This document shows, one piece after another, positions 33,573-43,697 of a DNA stretch of 64,000 nt; within the stretch, counting starts at the first letter, position 1; every line of letters begins with the position of its first letter. The DNA comes from Fusibacillus kribbianus (GTDB lineage Bacteria > Bacillota > Clostridia > Lachnospirales > Lachnospiraceae). The notes under the pieces are model-generated. The model had not been told where the DNA came from. It was given only the letters and a program-made list of their open reading frames with translations, and made no database searches. The position numbers and the translations under genes were made by a program. The stretch lies in the NCBI RefSeq assembly GCF_030053595.1, contig NZ_JASGBQ010000005.1:1-64000 (forward strand). The letters are read 5' to 3'.

Positions 33573-33881
33573 CTATTTCATCAGCTTCTGGATCGTCCTG
33601 CAGAGCTCATCCACCGACTCTTCCCTGCCCTCCCGGATATCCTCCACCACACAGGTTTTGATGTGGCTGGAAAGAAGGGTCCGGCTGAAAGCATTGAGCG
33701 CCGAGCTCACTGCCTGGACCTGCGTGAGGATATCCACACAGTATCTGTCCTCCTCCACCATGGAACGGATTCCGCGGATCTGCCCCTCCATCCGGTTGAG
33801 CCGATGGATCAGGTCCTTATATTCTTTTTCGTCGCGGTGTTTCATCTTTCCGCAGCTGGCACATTCTTTTCCGCACTCCAT
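33573..33881 (-). CDS. CsoR/FrmR-family metal- or thiol-sensing repressor
   Basis: 102 residues, all-helical DUF156 family. AGGAGG precedes the ATG. The segments RLNRMEGQIRGIRSMVEEDRYC and VDILTQVQAVSSALNAF, then SHIKTC, provide the Cys...His-x3-Cys set (Cys about 47, His about 73, Cys about 77) that binds Cu(I) in CsoR. An extra N-terminal CGKECASC cluster is unusual. No copper transporter lies next to it, so the regulated genes are elsewhere and the ligand remains inferred. Confidence 0.85.
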   Translation of the reverse strand: MECGKECASCGKMKHRDEKEYKDLIHRLNRMEGQIRGIRSMVEEDRYCVDILTQVQAVSSALNAFSRTLLSSHIKTCVVEDIREGREESVDELCRTIQKLMK

Positions 33882-33953
33882 GGGATCCTCCTGTTCCGAA
33901 ACAAAAGTCTGTCGTCACCTTATTATTATATCCGACTCCGGCCGTTTCTGCAA

Positions 33954-33989
33954 GCACAAAACCTCCCCGGGCCGGAGAGCCCGGGGAGG
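33954..33989 (-). terminator. Terminator of polC
   Basis: A perfect 11-base GC-rich stem, CCTCCCCGGGC/GCCCGGGGAGG, with a six-base loop and a TTTTGTG tail on the minus strand, 35 bases after the polC stop. It ends the long pyrH-to-polC transcription unit. Confidence 0.88.
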
Positions 33990-34023
33990 GGAGAGAGACA
34001 GCCGGAGCCCTTCCGGCCGCATG

Positions 34024-37000
34024 TTATATCACCATATCAAACAGCGAAAGCTGATTGCTCCTGGGAAGATCTCCGAAAATTCCCATTTCCGCCATCACAT
34101 CGATGGTACCCTTCGGCACCTTCGTCTTCTGCCAGAAATCCTCCAGGGAAAGGAATTTTGCTCCTCCCTTCACAGCCTCCACCACAGCCTCCGCCGCCTT
34201 GCCGCCCAAACCGTCAATGGAGCTTAAGGAAGGCATCAGCTTTCCGTCAATGATCTGGAACCGGTCGGCCTTTGCCCTGTAAATGTCGATGGGAATAAAT
34301 TCAAACCCTCGGGCATACATTTCCTGGACGATCCTCATATCCCGAAGAGTGCCCTGCTCCTTCTGGGACAGGCTGTCGGCCCGGTTTCTGTAATCCTGCA
34401 GATGATACTCCAGACGGTCCCTTCCCTGACACATGAGCTCGTAGGAAAAGCCTGAGGCACGGATGCTGAAGAAGGCCGCGTAATAAGCCAGTGGATAGAA
34501 CACCTTACAATAAGCGATTCTCCACGCCATCATCACATAGGCCGCCGCATGGGCCTTGGGGAACATGTACTTGATCTTTTTACAGGAGTCGATGTACCAC
34601 TCAGGTACGTTGGCTTCCCGCATGGCTTTCTCCCATTCCGGTTTTAAGCCCTTGCCCTTTCGCACTGCCTCCATGATGGTGAAGGAAAGACTCTTATCCA
34701 TCCCCATGCCGATGAGATAGATCATGATATCGTCACGGGTACAGATGGCCGTCTGAATAGTGGCCTGCCCAGAAAGGATCAGGTCCTGGGCATTACCCAG
34801 CCACACATCAGTACCGTGGGCCAGACCGGCGATCCGCACCAGGTCGGAAAAACAGGTGGGTTTTGCATCGATCAGCATCTGCATGGCAAAATCCGTGCCG
34901 AATTCCGGGATTCCAAGGGCTCCCAGCTGGCAACCGCCAATATCCTCCGGTCTGATTCCCAGCGCCGAGGTGTTCTGAAACAGGCTCATGACCTCCCTTG
35001 AATCCAGAGGAATCTCCCTGGCATCAAGGCCCGTCAGATCCTCCAGCATACGGATCATGGTCGGATCATCGTGTCCGAGAATATCCAGCTTCAGAAGATT
35101 GTGGTCAATGGAATGATAATCAAAATGAGTCGTTATAATGTCCGAGGTCATATCGTTGGCGGGATGCTGCACAGGTGTGAAAGTATTGATCTCCTCCCCG
35201 TGTGGCATGACCACAATGCCGCCGGGATGCTGTCCGGTCGTCCTTCGCACACCGACACAGCCCTGGACGATCCTGTTGATCTCCGCACTTCTCTTTCGCT
35301 TCCCCCGCTCCTCGAAATAATTTTTCACATAACCGTAAGCCGTCTTGTCAGCCAGCGTACCGATGGTGCCCGCCTTAAAGGTATGGCCTTCCCCGAAGAT
35401 CACTTCCGTATAGGCGTGGGCCTTGCTCTGGTATTCCCCGGAGAAATTCAGGTCGATATCCGGCTCCTTATCTCCCTTAAAGCCCAGGAAGGTCTCAAAG
35501 GGAATGTCAAAGCCGTTCTTTTTTAATTTCTTTCCGCAGACCGGGCAGACCTTATCCGGCATATCGCAGCCTGCTCCTCCGGCAAATTTCTTTACATCCT
35601 CCGAATCGAAATCAGAATAATGGCGTTCTGTGCAATAATAATGGGGAGGAAGCGGATTCACCTCAGTGATACCGGACATGGTCGCCACAAAGGAGGAGCC
35701 TACGGAACCACGGGACCCTACCAGATAACCATCATCATTGGACTTCTTTACCAGCTTCTGGGCAATGATATACATAACGGCAAAGCCGTTGGTGATAATG
35801 GAGTGAAGCTCCTTTTCCAGCCGTTCCTCCACCACCTTCGGAAGCTCATCACCGTAAATGGACCTGGCCTTCTCGTAGCACATGGTACGAAGCTCCACAT
35901 CGGAATTTTCAATGACCGGCGGACATTTTTCCCGGCGCACCGGTGCGATCCTCTCACACATATCAGCAATTCTGTTGCTGTTGGTCACGACGATCTCATA
36001 GGCTTTTTCAGGGGAAAGATAAGCAAACTCCTGCAGCATCTCCTCCGTCGTGCGAAGGTAGAGGGGAGGCTGGTTGTCACAGTCTTCAAAGCCCTGACCC
36101 GCCATGATAATTCTCCTGTAGATCTCATCCTCCGGATTCAGAAAATGCACGTCACAGGTAGCCACCACCGGCTTTCCGAACTGCTCTCCCAGCTCGATGA
36201 TCTTTTTATTCAGGTTCTGGAGATCCTCCTCGCTTTTGATGCCGTGTTTCCCCTCCCGCAGCATAAACGCATTATTGCCGATGGGCTGGACCTCCAGATA
36301 GTCGTAAAATTTCACCAGCCTTGCAAGCTCCTCGTCGGGCGCTCCTCCGAGGACTGCCTGGAAAAGCTCTCCTGCCTCACAGGCGGACCCGATGATCAGT
36401 CCCTCCCTGTGCTTTTCCAGCTCACTTTTGGGAATCCTCGGTCTTCTGGAAAAATAAGTAAGATGAGACATGGAGATCAGGCGGTACAAATTCACCCGCC
36501 CTGTCTCATTCTTCGCCAGAATAATGACATGGTAGGTAGGCATTTTGCGGATATTCTCCACAGACGCCGCCCCCAGCTTATTGACATCGTCCAGGGTCTC
36601 CACCTGTTTCTTCTGAAGCCGTTTCACGAACTCCACAAAAATATGGGCCGTTGCCTCAGCGTCATCGACCGCCCGATGATGATTTTCCAGAGATACGCCA
36701 AGGGCCTTGGCCACCGTATCCAGCTTAAAGCGCTTCAGCTCCGGCAGAAGGATCCTGGCAAGAGCCACAGTATCCACCACCGTCGGCTTATAGTCCTGTC
36801 CCAGAAGAGACGCATTGTACTCAATAAAGCTCATATCAAAGGACGCATTATGAGCCACCATGACCGCATCCCCGCAAAACTCCAGGAAATCCGGCAGCAC
36901 CTTCTCAATGGTGGGCTCTCCGACGACCATACCGTCATTGATGCCTGTCAGCTTTTCGATCTCAAAGGGAATGGGAAGCTCCGGGTTCACAAAAGCCGAA

Positions 37001-38469
37001 AAGCGGTCGGTGATCTCCCCCTGTTCCACCCGGACAGCTCCGATTTCAATGATTCTGTTGTTTTTGGCAGACAGACCGGTGGTCTCAATATCGAACACCA
37101 CATAGGAATCCAGGAGCGACTGGTTTTCCGACCGCACCACCACTTCCTTCAGGTCATCCACAAGATAACCCTCGACGCCGTAGATCACCTTGAACGGGTC
37201 CGTCTTGATCGTATCAAACTGATTATATTCAAAAGTATGGAAGGCATCCGGAAATGCCTGAACGCAGCCGTGGTCCGTGATGGCCAGAGCCGGCATTCCC
37301 CAGGATTTGGCCCGCTTGATGATATCCTTCACATCAGAAACGCCGTCCATATCACTCATCTTTGTGTGACAGTGGAGCTCCACCCGCTTGACATCGCTGT
37401 TATCCTGGCGTTTGGACGTAAAGTCGCCGCATTTTCGGATACCGGACACGGAGGCCAGAGTCAGCTCTCCGTCAAATTTATCAATATTGGTGACAGCCTT
37501 GACCTTGAAGAAGGCTCCCTTTTTCAAGAATCCCCGCACTTCATCAAGCATCTCCGGCTTAATAAACATTTTCACAGTGATAGTATCTGTAAAATCCGTC
37601 AGATCAAAGATCATGATGGTCTTGCCGCTTCTGAGCTCCCGCTCTTCCAGACGAATCACCTGGCCGCAGACCACCACCTCTCCCATCTCGCCGATAATCT
37701 GATTCATGGGGACCTCATCCCCGTCATCAAAATCATATCCGAAGAGCACATCGTCGTGATGAACCTTGACCTTTCTGCTGTAATGACTGTTCTTTTTGGC
37801 CGATTTTCCCTCTTTTGCAGGTTTATCAGGCTTCACCGGCTCTTTCTGCTCATCCAGTTCCGTGAGCTTTTCCTCCTCCGGTACAGCAAAAGAAGACCGC
37901 TCCACCACCCGGGCCGCCTGCTTTCTGGTGAGTTGTTCCTTCTCCCGCTCATGCTGGCCAAGCTCACATTCTTTATAAAGATAACGAACCTCAATGCCAA
38001 ACCCGCATCGTTCATTGAAGATCTTCTCCAGAACCCGTTTCAGCTCGTCCACCCTGCTCTTCGTGACAATATCGTTTTCCACCGTAAGGGTCAGAATGTC
38101 CGCTTCGGTAAATTCCCACTCCGCCTTCCGGAATACATTGTATTCGATCAGACTGTATGTCTTAAGCTCCAGAAGAATGCTGTCCCGATAGACCTGCATC
38201 AGCTTTTCCGGTGTATACTGTGCTGAAAGGCGGTATGTTTCATGGATTTTGATCTCCGTCTGATAGCCGGAAAACAGCTGCTTTTTTATGCTGGCCTCCA
38301 GTATGTAAATATTCCGTTTATGAATGAGACGCTCGGAGACAATATAGATCCGAATGGAGCTTCTGTCTTTGTTCGCAGCCACCTTTTCCACTGTCACCAG
38401 ATCAAGAAGCTCCCGCATTTCATCGGAAACCTTAAGTCCGGGAAGAACCTCCCAGAATTTTTTCGCCAT
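34024..38469 (-). CDS. polC: DNA polymerase III alpha subunit, PolC type
   Basis: The replicative polymerase of low-GC Gram-positive bacteria. The start at 38469 (MAKKFWEVLPG) follows AAGGGAG, giving 1481 residues, the normal size. Order: N-terminal domain, OB fold (about 270-360), PHP domain (VELHCHTKMSDMDGV near 365), proofreading 3'-5' exonuclease (YVVFDIETTGLSAKNN near 458, AHNASFD), catalytic core (DKEPDIDLNFSGEYQ near 990 with the Asp-x-Asp pair), and a helix-hairpin-helix end (LSSIDGLGGKAAEAVV). It follows ispG by 60 bases and is probably read from the pyrH operon. Confidence 0.98.
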   Translation of the reverse strand: MAKKFWEVLPGLKVSDEMRELLDLVTVEKVAANKDRSSIRIYIVSERLIHKRNIYILEASIKKQLFSGYQTEIKIHETYRLSAQYTPEKLMQVYRDSILLELKTYSLIEYNVFRKAEWEFTEADILTLTVENDIVTKSRVDELKRVLEKIFNERCGFGIEVRYLYKECELGQHEREKEQLTRKQAARVVERSSFAVPEEEKLTELDEQKEPVKPDKPAKEGKSAKKNSHYSRKVKVHHDDVLFGYDFDDGDEVPMNQIIGEMGEVVVCGQVIRLEERELRSGKTIMIFDLTDFTDTITVKMFIKPEMLDEVRGFLKKGAFFKVKAVTNIDKFDGELTLASVSGIRKCGDFTSKRQDNSDVKRVELHCHTKMSDMDGVSDVKDIIKRAKSWGMPALAITDHGCVQAFPDAFHTFEYNQFDTIKTDPFKVIYGVEGYLVDDLKEVVVRSENQSLLDSYVVFDIETTGLSAKNNRIIEIGAVRVEQGEITDRFSAFVNPELPIPFEIEKLTGINDGMVVGEPTIEKVLPDFLEFCGDAVMVAHNASFDMSFIEYNASLLGQDYKPTVVDTVALARILLPELKRFKLDTVAKALGVSLENHHRAVDDAEATAHIFVEFVKRLQKKQVETLDDVNKLGAASVENIRKMPTYHVIILAKNETGRVNLYRLISMSHLTYFSRRPRIPKSELEKHREGLIIGSACEAGELFQAVLGGAPDEELARLVKFYDYLEVQPIGNNAFMLREGKHGIKSEEDLQNLNKKIIELGEQFGKPVVATCDVHFLNPEDEIYRRIIMAGQGFEDCDNQPPLYLRTTEEMLQEFAYLSPEKAYEIVVTNSNRIADMCERIAPVRREKCPPVIENSDVELRTMCYEKARSIYGDELPKVVEERLEKELHSIITNGFAVMYIIAQKLVKKSNDDGYLVGSRGSVGSSFVATMSGITEVNPLPPHYYCTERHYSDFDSEDVKKFAGGAGCDMPDKVCPVCGKKLKKNGFDIPFETFLGFKGDKEPDIDLNFSGEYQSKAHAYTEVIFGEGHTFKAGTIGTLADKTAYGYVKNYFEERGKRKRSAEINRIVQGCVGVRRTTGQHPGGIVVMPHGEEINTFTPVQHPANDMTSDIITTHFDYHSIDHNLLKLDILGHDDPTMIRMLEDLTGLDAREIPLDSREVMSLFQNTSALGIRPEDIGGCQLGALGIPEFGTDFAMQMLIDAKPTCFSDLVRIAGLAHGTDVWLGNAQDLILSGQATIQTAICTRDDIMIYLIGMGMDKSLSFTIMEAVRKGKGLKPEWEKAMREANVPEWYIDSCKKIKYMFPKAHAAAYVMMAWRIAYCKVFYPLAYYAAFFSIRASGFSYELMCQGRDRLEYHLQDYRNRADSLSQKEQGTLRDMRIVQEMYARGFEFIPIDIYRAKADRFQIIDGKLMPSLSSIDGLGGKAAEAVVEAVKGGAKFLSLEDFWQKTKVPKGTIDVMAEMGIFGDLPRSNQLSLFDMVI

Positions 38470-38529
38470 GTGCCGCTCCCTTCTGTATCCAGTCAAAACG
38501 TTCCTTCTTTTCAGGGTCGAGAGCAGCTT

Positions 38530-39588
38530 TTATTTCCAGTGAAGCAGTTCCTCCCTGAGGGTTTCCAGAAGCTGATCCTCGGGTACCTTTTTTACAACCT
38601 CTCCCTTTTTAATGAGAAGTCCCTCGCCGACTCCTCCGGCGATCCCGATGTCGGCTTCTCTGGCTTCCCCGGGGCCATTGACCACGCAGCCCATGACGGC
38701 CACCTTCAGATTCAGATGATCCATACCGGCCACCATCGTTTCCACCTGATTGGCCAGCTCAATGAGATTGATCTTCGTTCTTCCGCAGGTGGGACAGGAA
38801 ACCACCTCAATGCCGCCCTTCCGCAGCCCCATGGTGCGGAGGATCAGTTTGGCTGATTTGATTTCCTCCACCGGGTCGCCGGTCAGCGATACCCGGATCG
38901 TATCACCGATTCCCTGGTAAAGAATGATTCCCAGACCAAGGGCCGATTTAATATTTCCGGAAGTAAGAGTTCCCGCCTCTGTGATTCCCACATGGAGCGG
39001 GTAATTTATCTTCTCTGCAATGAGCTCATGGGCTCTGGCGCACATCAGCACATTGGAGGATTTGATGCTGACCACCAGATTGTCATAATCCATGTCCTCG
39101 ATCATATGCACCTTATCCAGGGCGCTTTCCACAATACCCTCCGCCGTAACGCCGCCGTACTTTTCAATGAGCGGTTTTTCCAGAGAGCCGCTGTTTACCC
39201 CGATGCGGATGGGAATATTCCGATCCTTTGCCGTCTTAACCACAGCCTCCACCCGCTCTCTGGCGCCGATGTTGCCAGGATTGATACGGATCTTATCAGC
39301 CCCGTTTTCCATGGCGGCTATGGCCATCCGGTAATCAAAATGAATGTCTGCCACCAGGGGAATATGGATCTGCTTTTTGATCTCCCCCAATGCCTTTGCC
39401 GCCTCCATGGTAGGGACCGTACAGCGGATGATCTCGCAGCCGGCCTCTTCAAGACGCCTGATCTGGGCCACCGTGGCTGCCACATCCTCGGTCCTCGTAT
39501 TGGTCATAGACTGGATGAGCACGGGATTTCCGCCGCCGATGACCCGGTCGCCGATAGAAATCACCTTTGTTTTTTCACGATATGTCAT
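38530..39588 (-). CDS. ispG: 4-hydroxy-3-methylbut-2-enyl diphosphate synthase (flavodoxin)
   Basis: 4Fe-4S enzyme of the methylerythritol phosphate route to isoprenoids, also called GcpE. The 352 residues contain the TIM-barrel start (PVLIQSMTNTRTEDV), IRINPGNIGA near 98, and the cluster cysteines in VSCPTCGRTKINL near 262 and GCVVNGPGEAREADIG near 301. AAGGAG precedes the ATG. It lies with dxr and rseP, a typical clostridial grouping. Confidence 0.97.
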   Translation of the reverse strand: MTYREKTKVISIGDRVIGGGNPVLIQSMTNTRTEDVAATVAQIRRLEEAGCEIIRCTVPTMEAAKALGEIKKQIHIPLVADIHFDYRMAIAAMENGADKIRINPGNIGARERVEAVVKTAKDRNIPIRIGVNSGSLEKPLIEKYGGVTAEGIVESALDKVHMIEDMDYDNLVVSIKSSNVLMCARAHELIAEKINYPLHVGITEAGTLTSGNIKSALGLGIILYQGIGDTIRVSLTGDPVEEIKSAKLILRTMGLRKGGIEVVSCPTCGRTKINLIELANQVETMVAGMDHLNLKVAVMGCVVNGPGEAREADIGIAGGVGEGLLIKKGEVVKKVPEDQLLETLREELLHWK

Positions 39589-39609
39589 GGAAACTCCTTT
39601 TCTTTCTGT

Positions 39610-40908
39610 CTACCGCAGAATCTTCAGTACATCATTAAACATTACAAATACCATGAGCGCCATCAGAAGAAGGATCCCGATGGTATGCACCATCCCCTCC
39701 TTTTCCCTGGGCACCGGTTTTCCCCGGACAAGCTCGATGAGAATAAAGACAAGCCTGCCGCCGTCCAGTGCCGGGAGAGGCAGAAGATTCAGTACCCCCA
39801 GGTTAACGCTTAAAAGAATGCTGAAATTCAAAATGTTCAAAAATACATACAAAGCACCGTCTGATTTGCTCTGCTCCACCACCTGGCCCACCATATTGAC
39901 GATTCCCACAGGGCCTGACAGATTCTCCACGCCGACTCTGCCCGTCACCAGCATTTTCAGGGAGGTGAGCGTATAACTCATCCAGTACCGGACCTCGGAA
40001 AAGCTGTTTTTCACCACAGCCAGTGCCCCCGCCTCCTTATTGCGGTAGGCAGTCGCCGACATCCCCAGAGTATTCGCCTCCTGATAAGCCGGTGTGACAG
40101 TCACGGAAAAGTTTTTTCCGTCCCTTTCCAGGGTAATCGTGATCGGTGTATCCTTCTCAAGCGGATGCTCTTTCAAATAGATGCTCAGCTCCTGTCCGGT
40201 TCCGATCGCAGTTCCATCCACGGCAGTGATGATATCTCCTGCCCGGACTCCCTCCTTCTCCATGGCAAGGCCTTCCGTCACCTCCGTGATGACAGCCCGG
40301 TCTTCATTGGCATAGTAGGAAAAACCGGTCAGATAAGCCTCATAGGACGGATCCAGCAGCGTGGTCAGGATCTCCCCATCCCGCTCATATTCAATGGTAA
40401 TGGGCGTTCCGTCCATGGGATGATTCAGAAAATAGAGCTCTATATCTCTCCCTAAAACGATCTTATGGCCGTCTATGGACCTGATCAGATCTCCTTCCCG
40501 AATGCCAGCCGCCTCGGCTCCATAGCCCTCAGCTACATGGTATACCCGCGGCTCATTGATTCCCGCCAGGGAAAGAACCACCACAGATAAAATCAAAGCC
40601 AGCAGAAAATTGAACAGCGGCCCTCCCACGACCACGGCAAACCGCGCAAAAGGCGATTTGCTGTTGAAGGAATCCTCGCTGTCATCCTCCTCATCCTCCC
40701 CCACCATCTGACAGGAGCCTCCAAAAGGGACCGCCTTCAGGGAATACCTGGTGCCACCCTTCTCAATGCTCCATATGCGCGGCCCCATACCCACAGAAAA
40801 CTCCACGACGCCGATGCCGTTTTTCTTTGCCAGAAGAAAGTGCCCGAATTCATGGGACACCACCAGCAGGCTGAACACAAGAACTGCCAGCAAAATGTTT
40901 AATACCAT
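39610..40908 (-). CDS. rseP: RIP metalloprotease RseP (site-2 protease)
   Basis: Membrane-embedded zinc protease that cuts anti-sigma factors and signal peptides within the membrane. The ATG at 40908 has AGGTGG upstream; a GTG four codons earlier is the alternative. The HEFGH zinc motif lies in the first membrane segment (VVSHEFGHFLLAKK). Two PDZ-type domains follow (about 120-190 and 200-280), then GVLNLLPLPALDGGRL with the third zinc ligand, and a final membrane helix. Length is 432 residues. Confidence 0.96.
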   Translation of the reverse strand: MVLNILLAVLVFSLLVVSHEFGHFLLAKKNGIGVVEFSVGMGPRIWSIEKGGTRYSLKAVPFGGSCQMVGEDEEDDSEDSFNSKSPFARFAVVVGGPLFNFLLALILSVVVLSLAGINEPRVYHVAEGYGAEAAGIREGDLIRSIDGHKIVLGRDIELYFLNHPMDGTPITIEYERDGEILTTLLDPSYEAYLTGFSYYANEDRAVITEVTEGLAMEKEGVRAGDIITAVDGTAIGTGQELSIYLKEHPLEKDTPITITLERDGKNFSVTVTPAYQEANTLGMSATAYRNKEAGALAVVKNSFSEVRYWMSYTLTSLKMLVTGRVGVENLSGPVGIVNMVGQVVEQSKSDGALYVFLNILNFSILLSVNLGVLNLLPLPALDGGRLVFILIELVRGKPVPREKEGMVHTIGILLLMALMVFVMFNDVLKILR

Positions 40909-40926
40909 GGTTCCTACCACCTGTCC

Positions 40927-42069
40927 TTAATACTTGCTTTCAATATAAGAATATGTCTCCGCCTCTGTCTGAAGAATTTCCTCCAGACAGGGATTTTCCT
41001 TCCATCTGTGATGTGCCATGGCTTCACCGATGATATCCGTGATCTCCAGATAACCGATCTTTCTCTTTAAGAAGGCAGCAACCGCCCACTCATTGGCCGC
41101 ATTGAACACAGTCGGCATAGTGCCGCCCTTTTTCCCTGCTTCATAGGCCATGGAAAGTCCCGGGAAGTTTTCAAAATCCGGTGTCTCAAAGTTTATAGAG
41201 GAAAGACTCCAGAAATCCAGCCGCGGCCCGGGCATGGTCCGCCGCTCCGGATAGAGGAGGGCATACTGGATGGGCAGCTTCATATCCGGAACTCCCAGCT
41301 GGGCAATGACCGCCCCATCCTCAAACTGTACCATGGAATGAATGACGCTCTGGGGCTGAATCACCACCTGAACATCGTCCATTTCCACCCCAAAAAGCCA
41401 TCTTGCCTCCATGACCTCCAGGCCCTTATTGACCATAGTGGAGGAATCAATGGTAATTTTATGGCCCATAGCCCAGTTGGGATGCTTTAAAGCGTCCTCC
41501 AGCCTTACCTGTTTCATCTGCTCTCTGGTCCATCCCCGGAAAGGTCCCCCGGATGCCGTCAGGAGGATCTTATCAATCTTATTACCGGCTTCTCCGTTTA
41601 TAGACTGAAAAACAGCACTGTGTTCGCTGTCCACCGGGAGGATCCGTACCCCCTTCTCCGCCGCCAGCGGCATGATCAGGTGGCCGGCCGTCACCAGGGT
41701 CTCCTTGTTGGCCAGTGCAATATCCTTGCCTGCCTCAATGGCTGCAATGGTGGGACGAATACCGATCATTCCAACCACTGCCGTCACTACAATATCCGCC
41801 GTCTCTTCCACAGCCGCCGCCATAAGGCCGTCCATACCGGACAGCACCTGAATATCCGTGTCTGCCAGACGCACTGCCAGTGTTTTTGCCCCTTCCTCAT
41901 CCTGCAGTGCCACAAGCCGGGGATGGAATTCTCTGGCCTGTTTTTCCAGAAGGTCAATATTATGCCCTGCTGTCAGAGCTGTCACCTGCATATCGGAATT
42001 CTCTCTCACCACCTCAAGGGTCTGTGTCCCAATGGAGCCGGTGGAGCCAAGTACCGCGATCTTTTTCAT
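40927..42069 (-). CDS. dxr: 1-deoxy-D-xylulose 5-phosphate reductoisomerase
   Basis: NADPH-dependent second step of the methylerythritol phosphate pathway. 380 residues: nucleotide-binding VLGSTGSIGTQTLEVV at the N-terminus, NKETLVTAG near 120, PVDSEHSAVFQ near 145, SGGPFRGW near 172 and MVNKGLEVMEARWLF near 212, all family signatures. It lies between cdsA and rseP in the conserved operon. Confidence 0.97.
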   Translation of the reverse strand: MKKIAVLGSTGSIGTQTLEVVRENSDMQVTALTAGHNIDLLEKQAREFHPRLVALQDEEGAKTLAVRLADTDIQVLSGMDGLMAAAVEETADIVVTAVVGMIGIRPTIAAIEAGKDIALANKETLVTAGHLIMPLAAEKGVRILPVDSEHSAVFQSINGEAGNKIDKILLTASGGPFRGWTREQMKQVRLEDALKHPNWAMGHKITIDSSTMVNKGLEVMEARWLFGVEMDDVQVVIQPQSVIHSMVQFEDGAVIAQLGVPDMKLPIQYALLYPERRTMPGPRLDFWSLSSINFETPDFENFPGLSMAYEAGKKGGTMPTVFNAANEWAVAAFLKRKIGYLEITDIIGEAMAHHRWKENPCLEEILQTEAETYSYIESKY

Positions 42070-42114
42070 TTTCAGTATTCTCCGTTATTTTTCAAATTAA
42101 CCGTTTCCGAGGCT

Positions 42115-42963
42115 CTATGCCAGAAACCTGGCCAGAGCTTCTGTTCCTTCTGTCAGAAGCACAATCGTATAGTAGATACCCGGCGCCACAAAGATCACAC
42201 TGTCAAACCGGTCAAGGATACCGCCATGGCCGGGGATCAGAGTCCCGTAATCCTTTACCTTGTGATTTCTCTTGATCGCAGAAGCCGCCAGATCTCCGAT
42301 CTGGGAGATCACCGCTCCCACCATACAGATGATCGCACAGTCAAGAACCGGATTGGAAAGTGCTGCCGAAAGTCCGCCTGCAAAAACCGCTCCGTAAACA
42401 GCGCCTAAAATGCCGGCACCAACCACACCGCCGATGCCTCCCTCCACAGACTTTTTGGGACTCAGCTTCGGAGCCAGCTTATGCTTTCCGATGAGCATCC
42501 CTACGCAGTATGCACAGGTATCACAGCCCCAGGAGCTTAAGAACACCAGCCATACGAGAAGCACTCCGCCGCTCATTGCCCTGGTCCGGTAAATATAGGA
42601 CAGCATCACCGCCACATAGATGAGACCAAAAAAGACCGTCATCACCTGTGGGGCCTGGTATTTAGGAAAAGTGAGCACATATACAGCCATAACCGCCATC
42701 AGAACTGCTACGAAAAACACCACCGGAAAGGAATCCACCGTCGGATTCTCCGAAAAAACAAGAAGCAGATAATAGGCTGCTGCCGCCAGATAACCTACGG
42801 CCCCAAGTCCCGTTTTTTCCGCCGATACAGTCCGGTAAAGCTCATACATACCGATAATGGAAATCAGAGCCAGCCCTGCGGCAAGCACATTGCCGCCCGG
42901 GAAAAGGAGGCCGAAAATCACAGCCACCAGCACGATACCGCTGATCAGTCTTGTCTTGAACAT
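42115..42963 (-). CDS. cdsA: Phosphatidate cytidylyltransferase
   Basis: Makes CDP-diacylglycerol from phosphatidic acid and CTP, the branch point of phospholipid synthesis. 282 residues with about eight membrane segments. The C-terminal CdsA signature is complete: SAIKRNHKVKDYGTLIPGHG followed by GILDRFDS. The ATG at 42963 is preferred because GGAGGGG lies seven bases away; a GTG six bases upstream is too close to it. It follows uppS directly. Confidence 0.96.
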   Translation of the reverse strand: MFKTRLISGIVLVAVIFGLLFPGGNVLAAGLALISIIGMYELYRTVSAEKTGLGAVGYLAAAAYYLLLVFSENPTVDSFPVVFFVAVLMAVMAVYVLTFPKYQAPQVMTVFFGLIYVAVMLSYIYRTRAMSGGVLLVWLVFLSSWGCDTCAYCVGMLIGKHKLAPKLSPKKSVEGGIGGVVGAGILGAVYGAVFAGGLSAALSNPVLDCAIICMVGAVISQIGDLAASAIKRNHKVKDYGTLIPGHGGILDRFDSVIFVAPGIYYTIVLLTEGTEALARFLA

Positions 42964-42965
42964 AC

Positions 42966-43682
42966 TCACACCCCTCCAAACCGTCTGTCTCTGCCATTGT
43001 ATTTTTCAATGGCTTTTACCAATTCCTCTTTGTTGAAATCCGGCCAAAGCACATCGGTAAAATAGAATTCCGTATAAGCCAGCTGCCAGAGCAGGTAATT
43101 GGAAAGCCGCTGTTCCCCGCTGGTCCGGATCAGAAGATCCGGGTCGGGAAGCTCCCTTGTATCCAGATATCCCGCGATCACCGACTCATCCACATCCTCC
43201 GGAGAAAGCTTTCCGGCCTGACAGTCAGTCATCATCCGGCGTACCGCCCTGGTGATCTCGTCCCTGCTGCCATAGTTGACCGCAATGGTGAAGGTCATAC
43301 GGGTATTGTCCTTCGTTTCCTCCTCCAGCCGGTTCAGACCCTCAATGATGTCCTCATCAAACCGGCTCCTCTCACCGATCATAATGACACGCACATTGTT
43401 TTTCTTAGCCACCTTTATAAGCCGTTTCATATAGTAGCGGAAGAGCTGCATGAGCGCTCCCACTTCTTCGGCGGACCGCTTCCAGTTTTCTGTGGAAAAG
43501 CCGTAAACCGTCAGATATTCGATGCCGAGTCTGGCCGCATCCTCCACCGTCTGCTCCACGGTCTTGCAGCCCTCCACATGGCCCATGTTCCGGGGAAGTC
43601 CCCGTTTCTTTGCCCATCTGCCGTTTCCGTCCAGAATAATTGCCACATGACGCGGTATTTTCAAAGTTTTTTCCTCTGCCAT
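42966..43682 (-). CDS. uppS: Undecaprenyl diphosphate synthase (isoprenyl transferase)
   Basis: Condenses isopentenyl diphosphates to the C55 lipid carrier for cell-wall synthesis. The start at 43682 follows GGAGGG. The 238 residues hold the cis-prenyltransferase signatures HVAIILDGNGRWAKKRG (catalytic Asp) and GLPRNMGHVEG, then YGFSTENWKR near 73 and the C-terminal DLLIRTSGEQRLSNYLLWQ. It sits between frr and cdsA, linking isoprenoid supply to the envelope genes around it. Confidence 0.97.
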   Translation of the reverse strand: MAEEKTLKIPRHVAIILDGNGRWAKKRGLPRNMGHVEGCKTVEQTVEDAARLGIEYLTVYGFSTENWKRSAEEVGALMQLFRYYMKRLIKVAKKNNVRVIMIGERSRFDEDIIEGLNRLEEETKDNTRMTFTIAVNYGSRDEITRAVRRMMTDCQAGKLSPEDVDESVIAGYLDTRELPDPDLLIRTSGEQRLSNYLLWQLAYTEFYFTDVLWPDFNKEELVKAIEKYNGRDRRFGGV

Positions 43683-43697
43683 AATCCCTCCACAAGC

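Noticed and set aside
35620-38226. Long plus-strand open frame opposite polC
   Set aside because: It mirrors the codon pattern of polC, lacks a ribosome binding site and has no recognisable domain. The same holds for long antisense frames over infB (12633-14405) and pnp (5711-7369).
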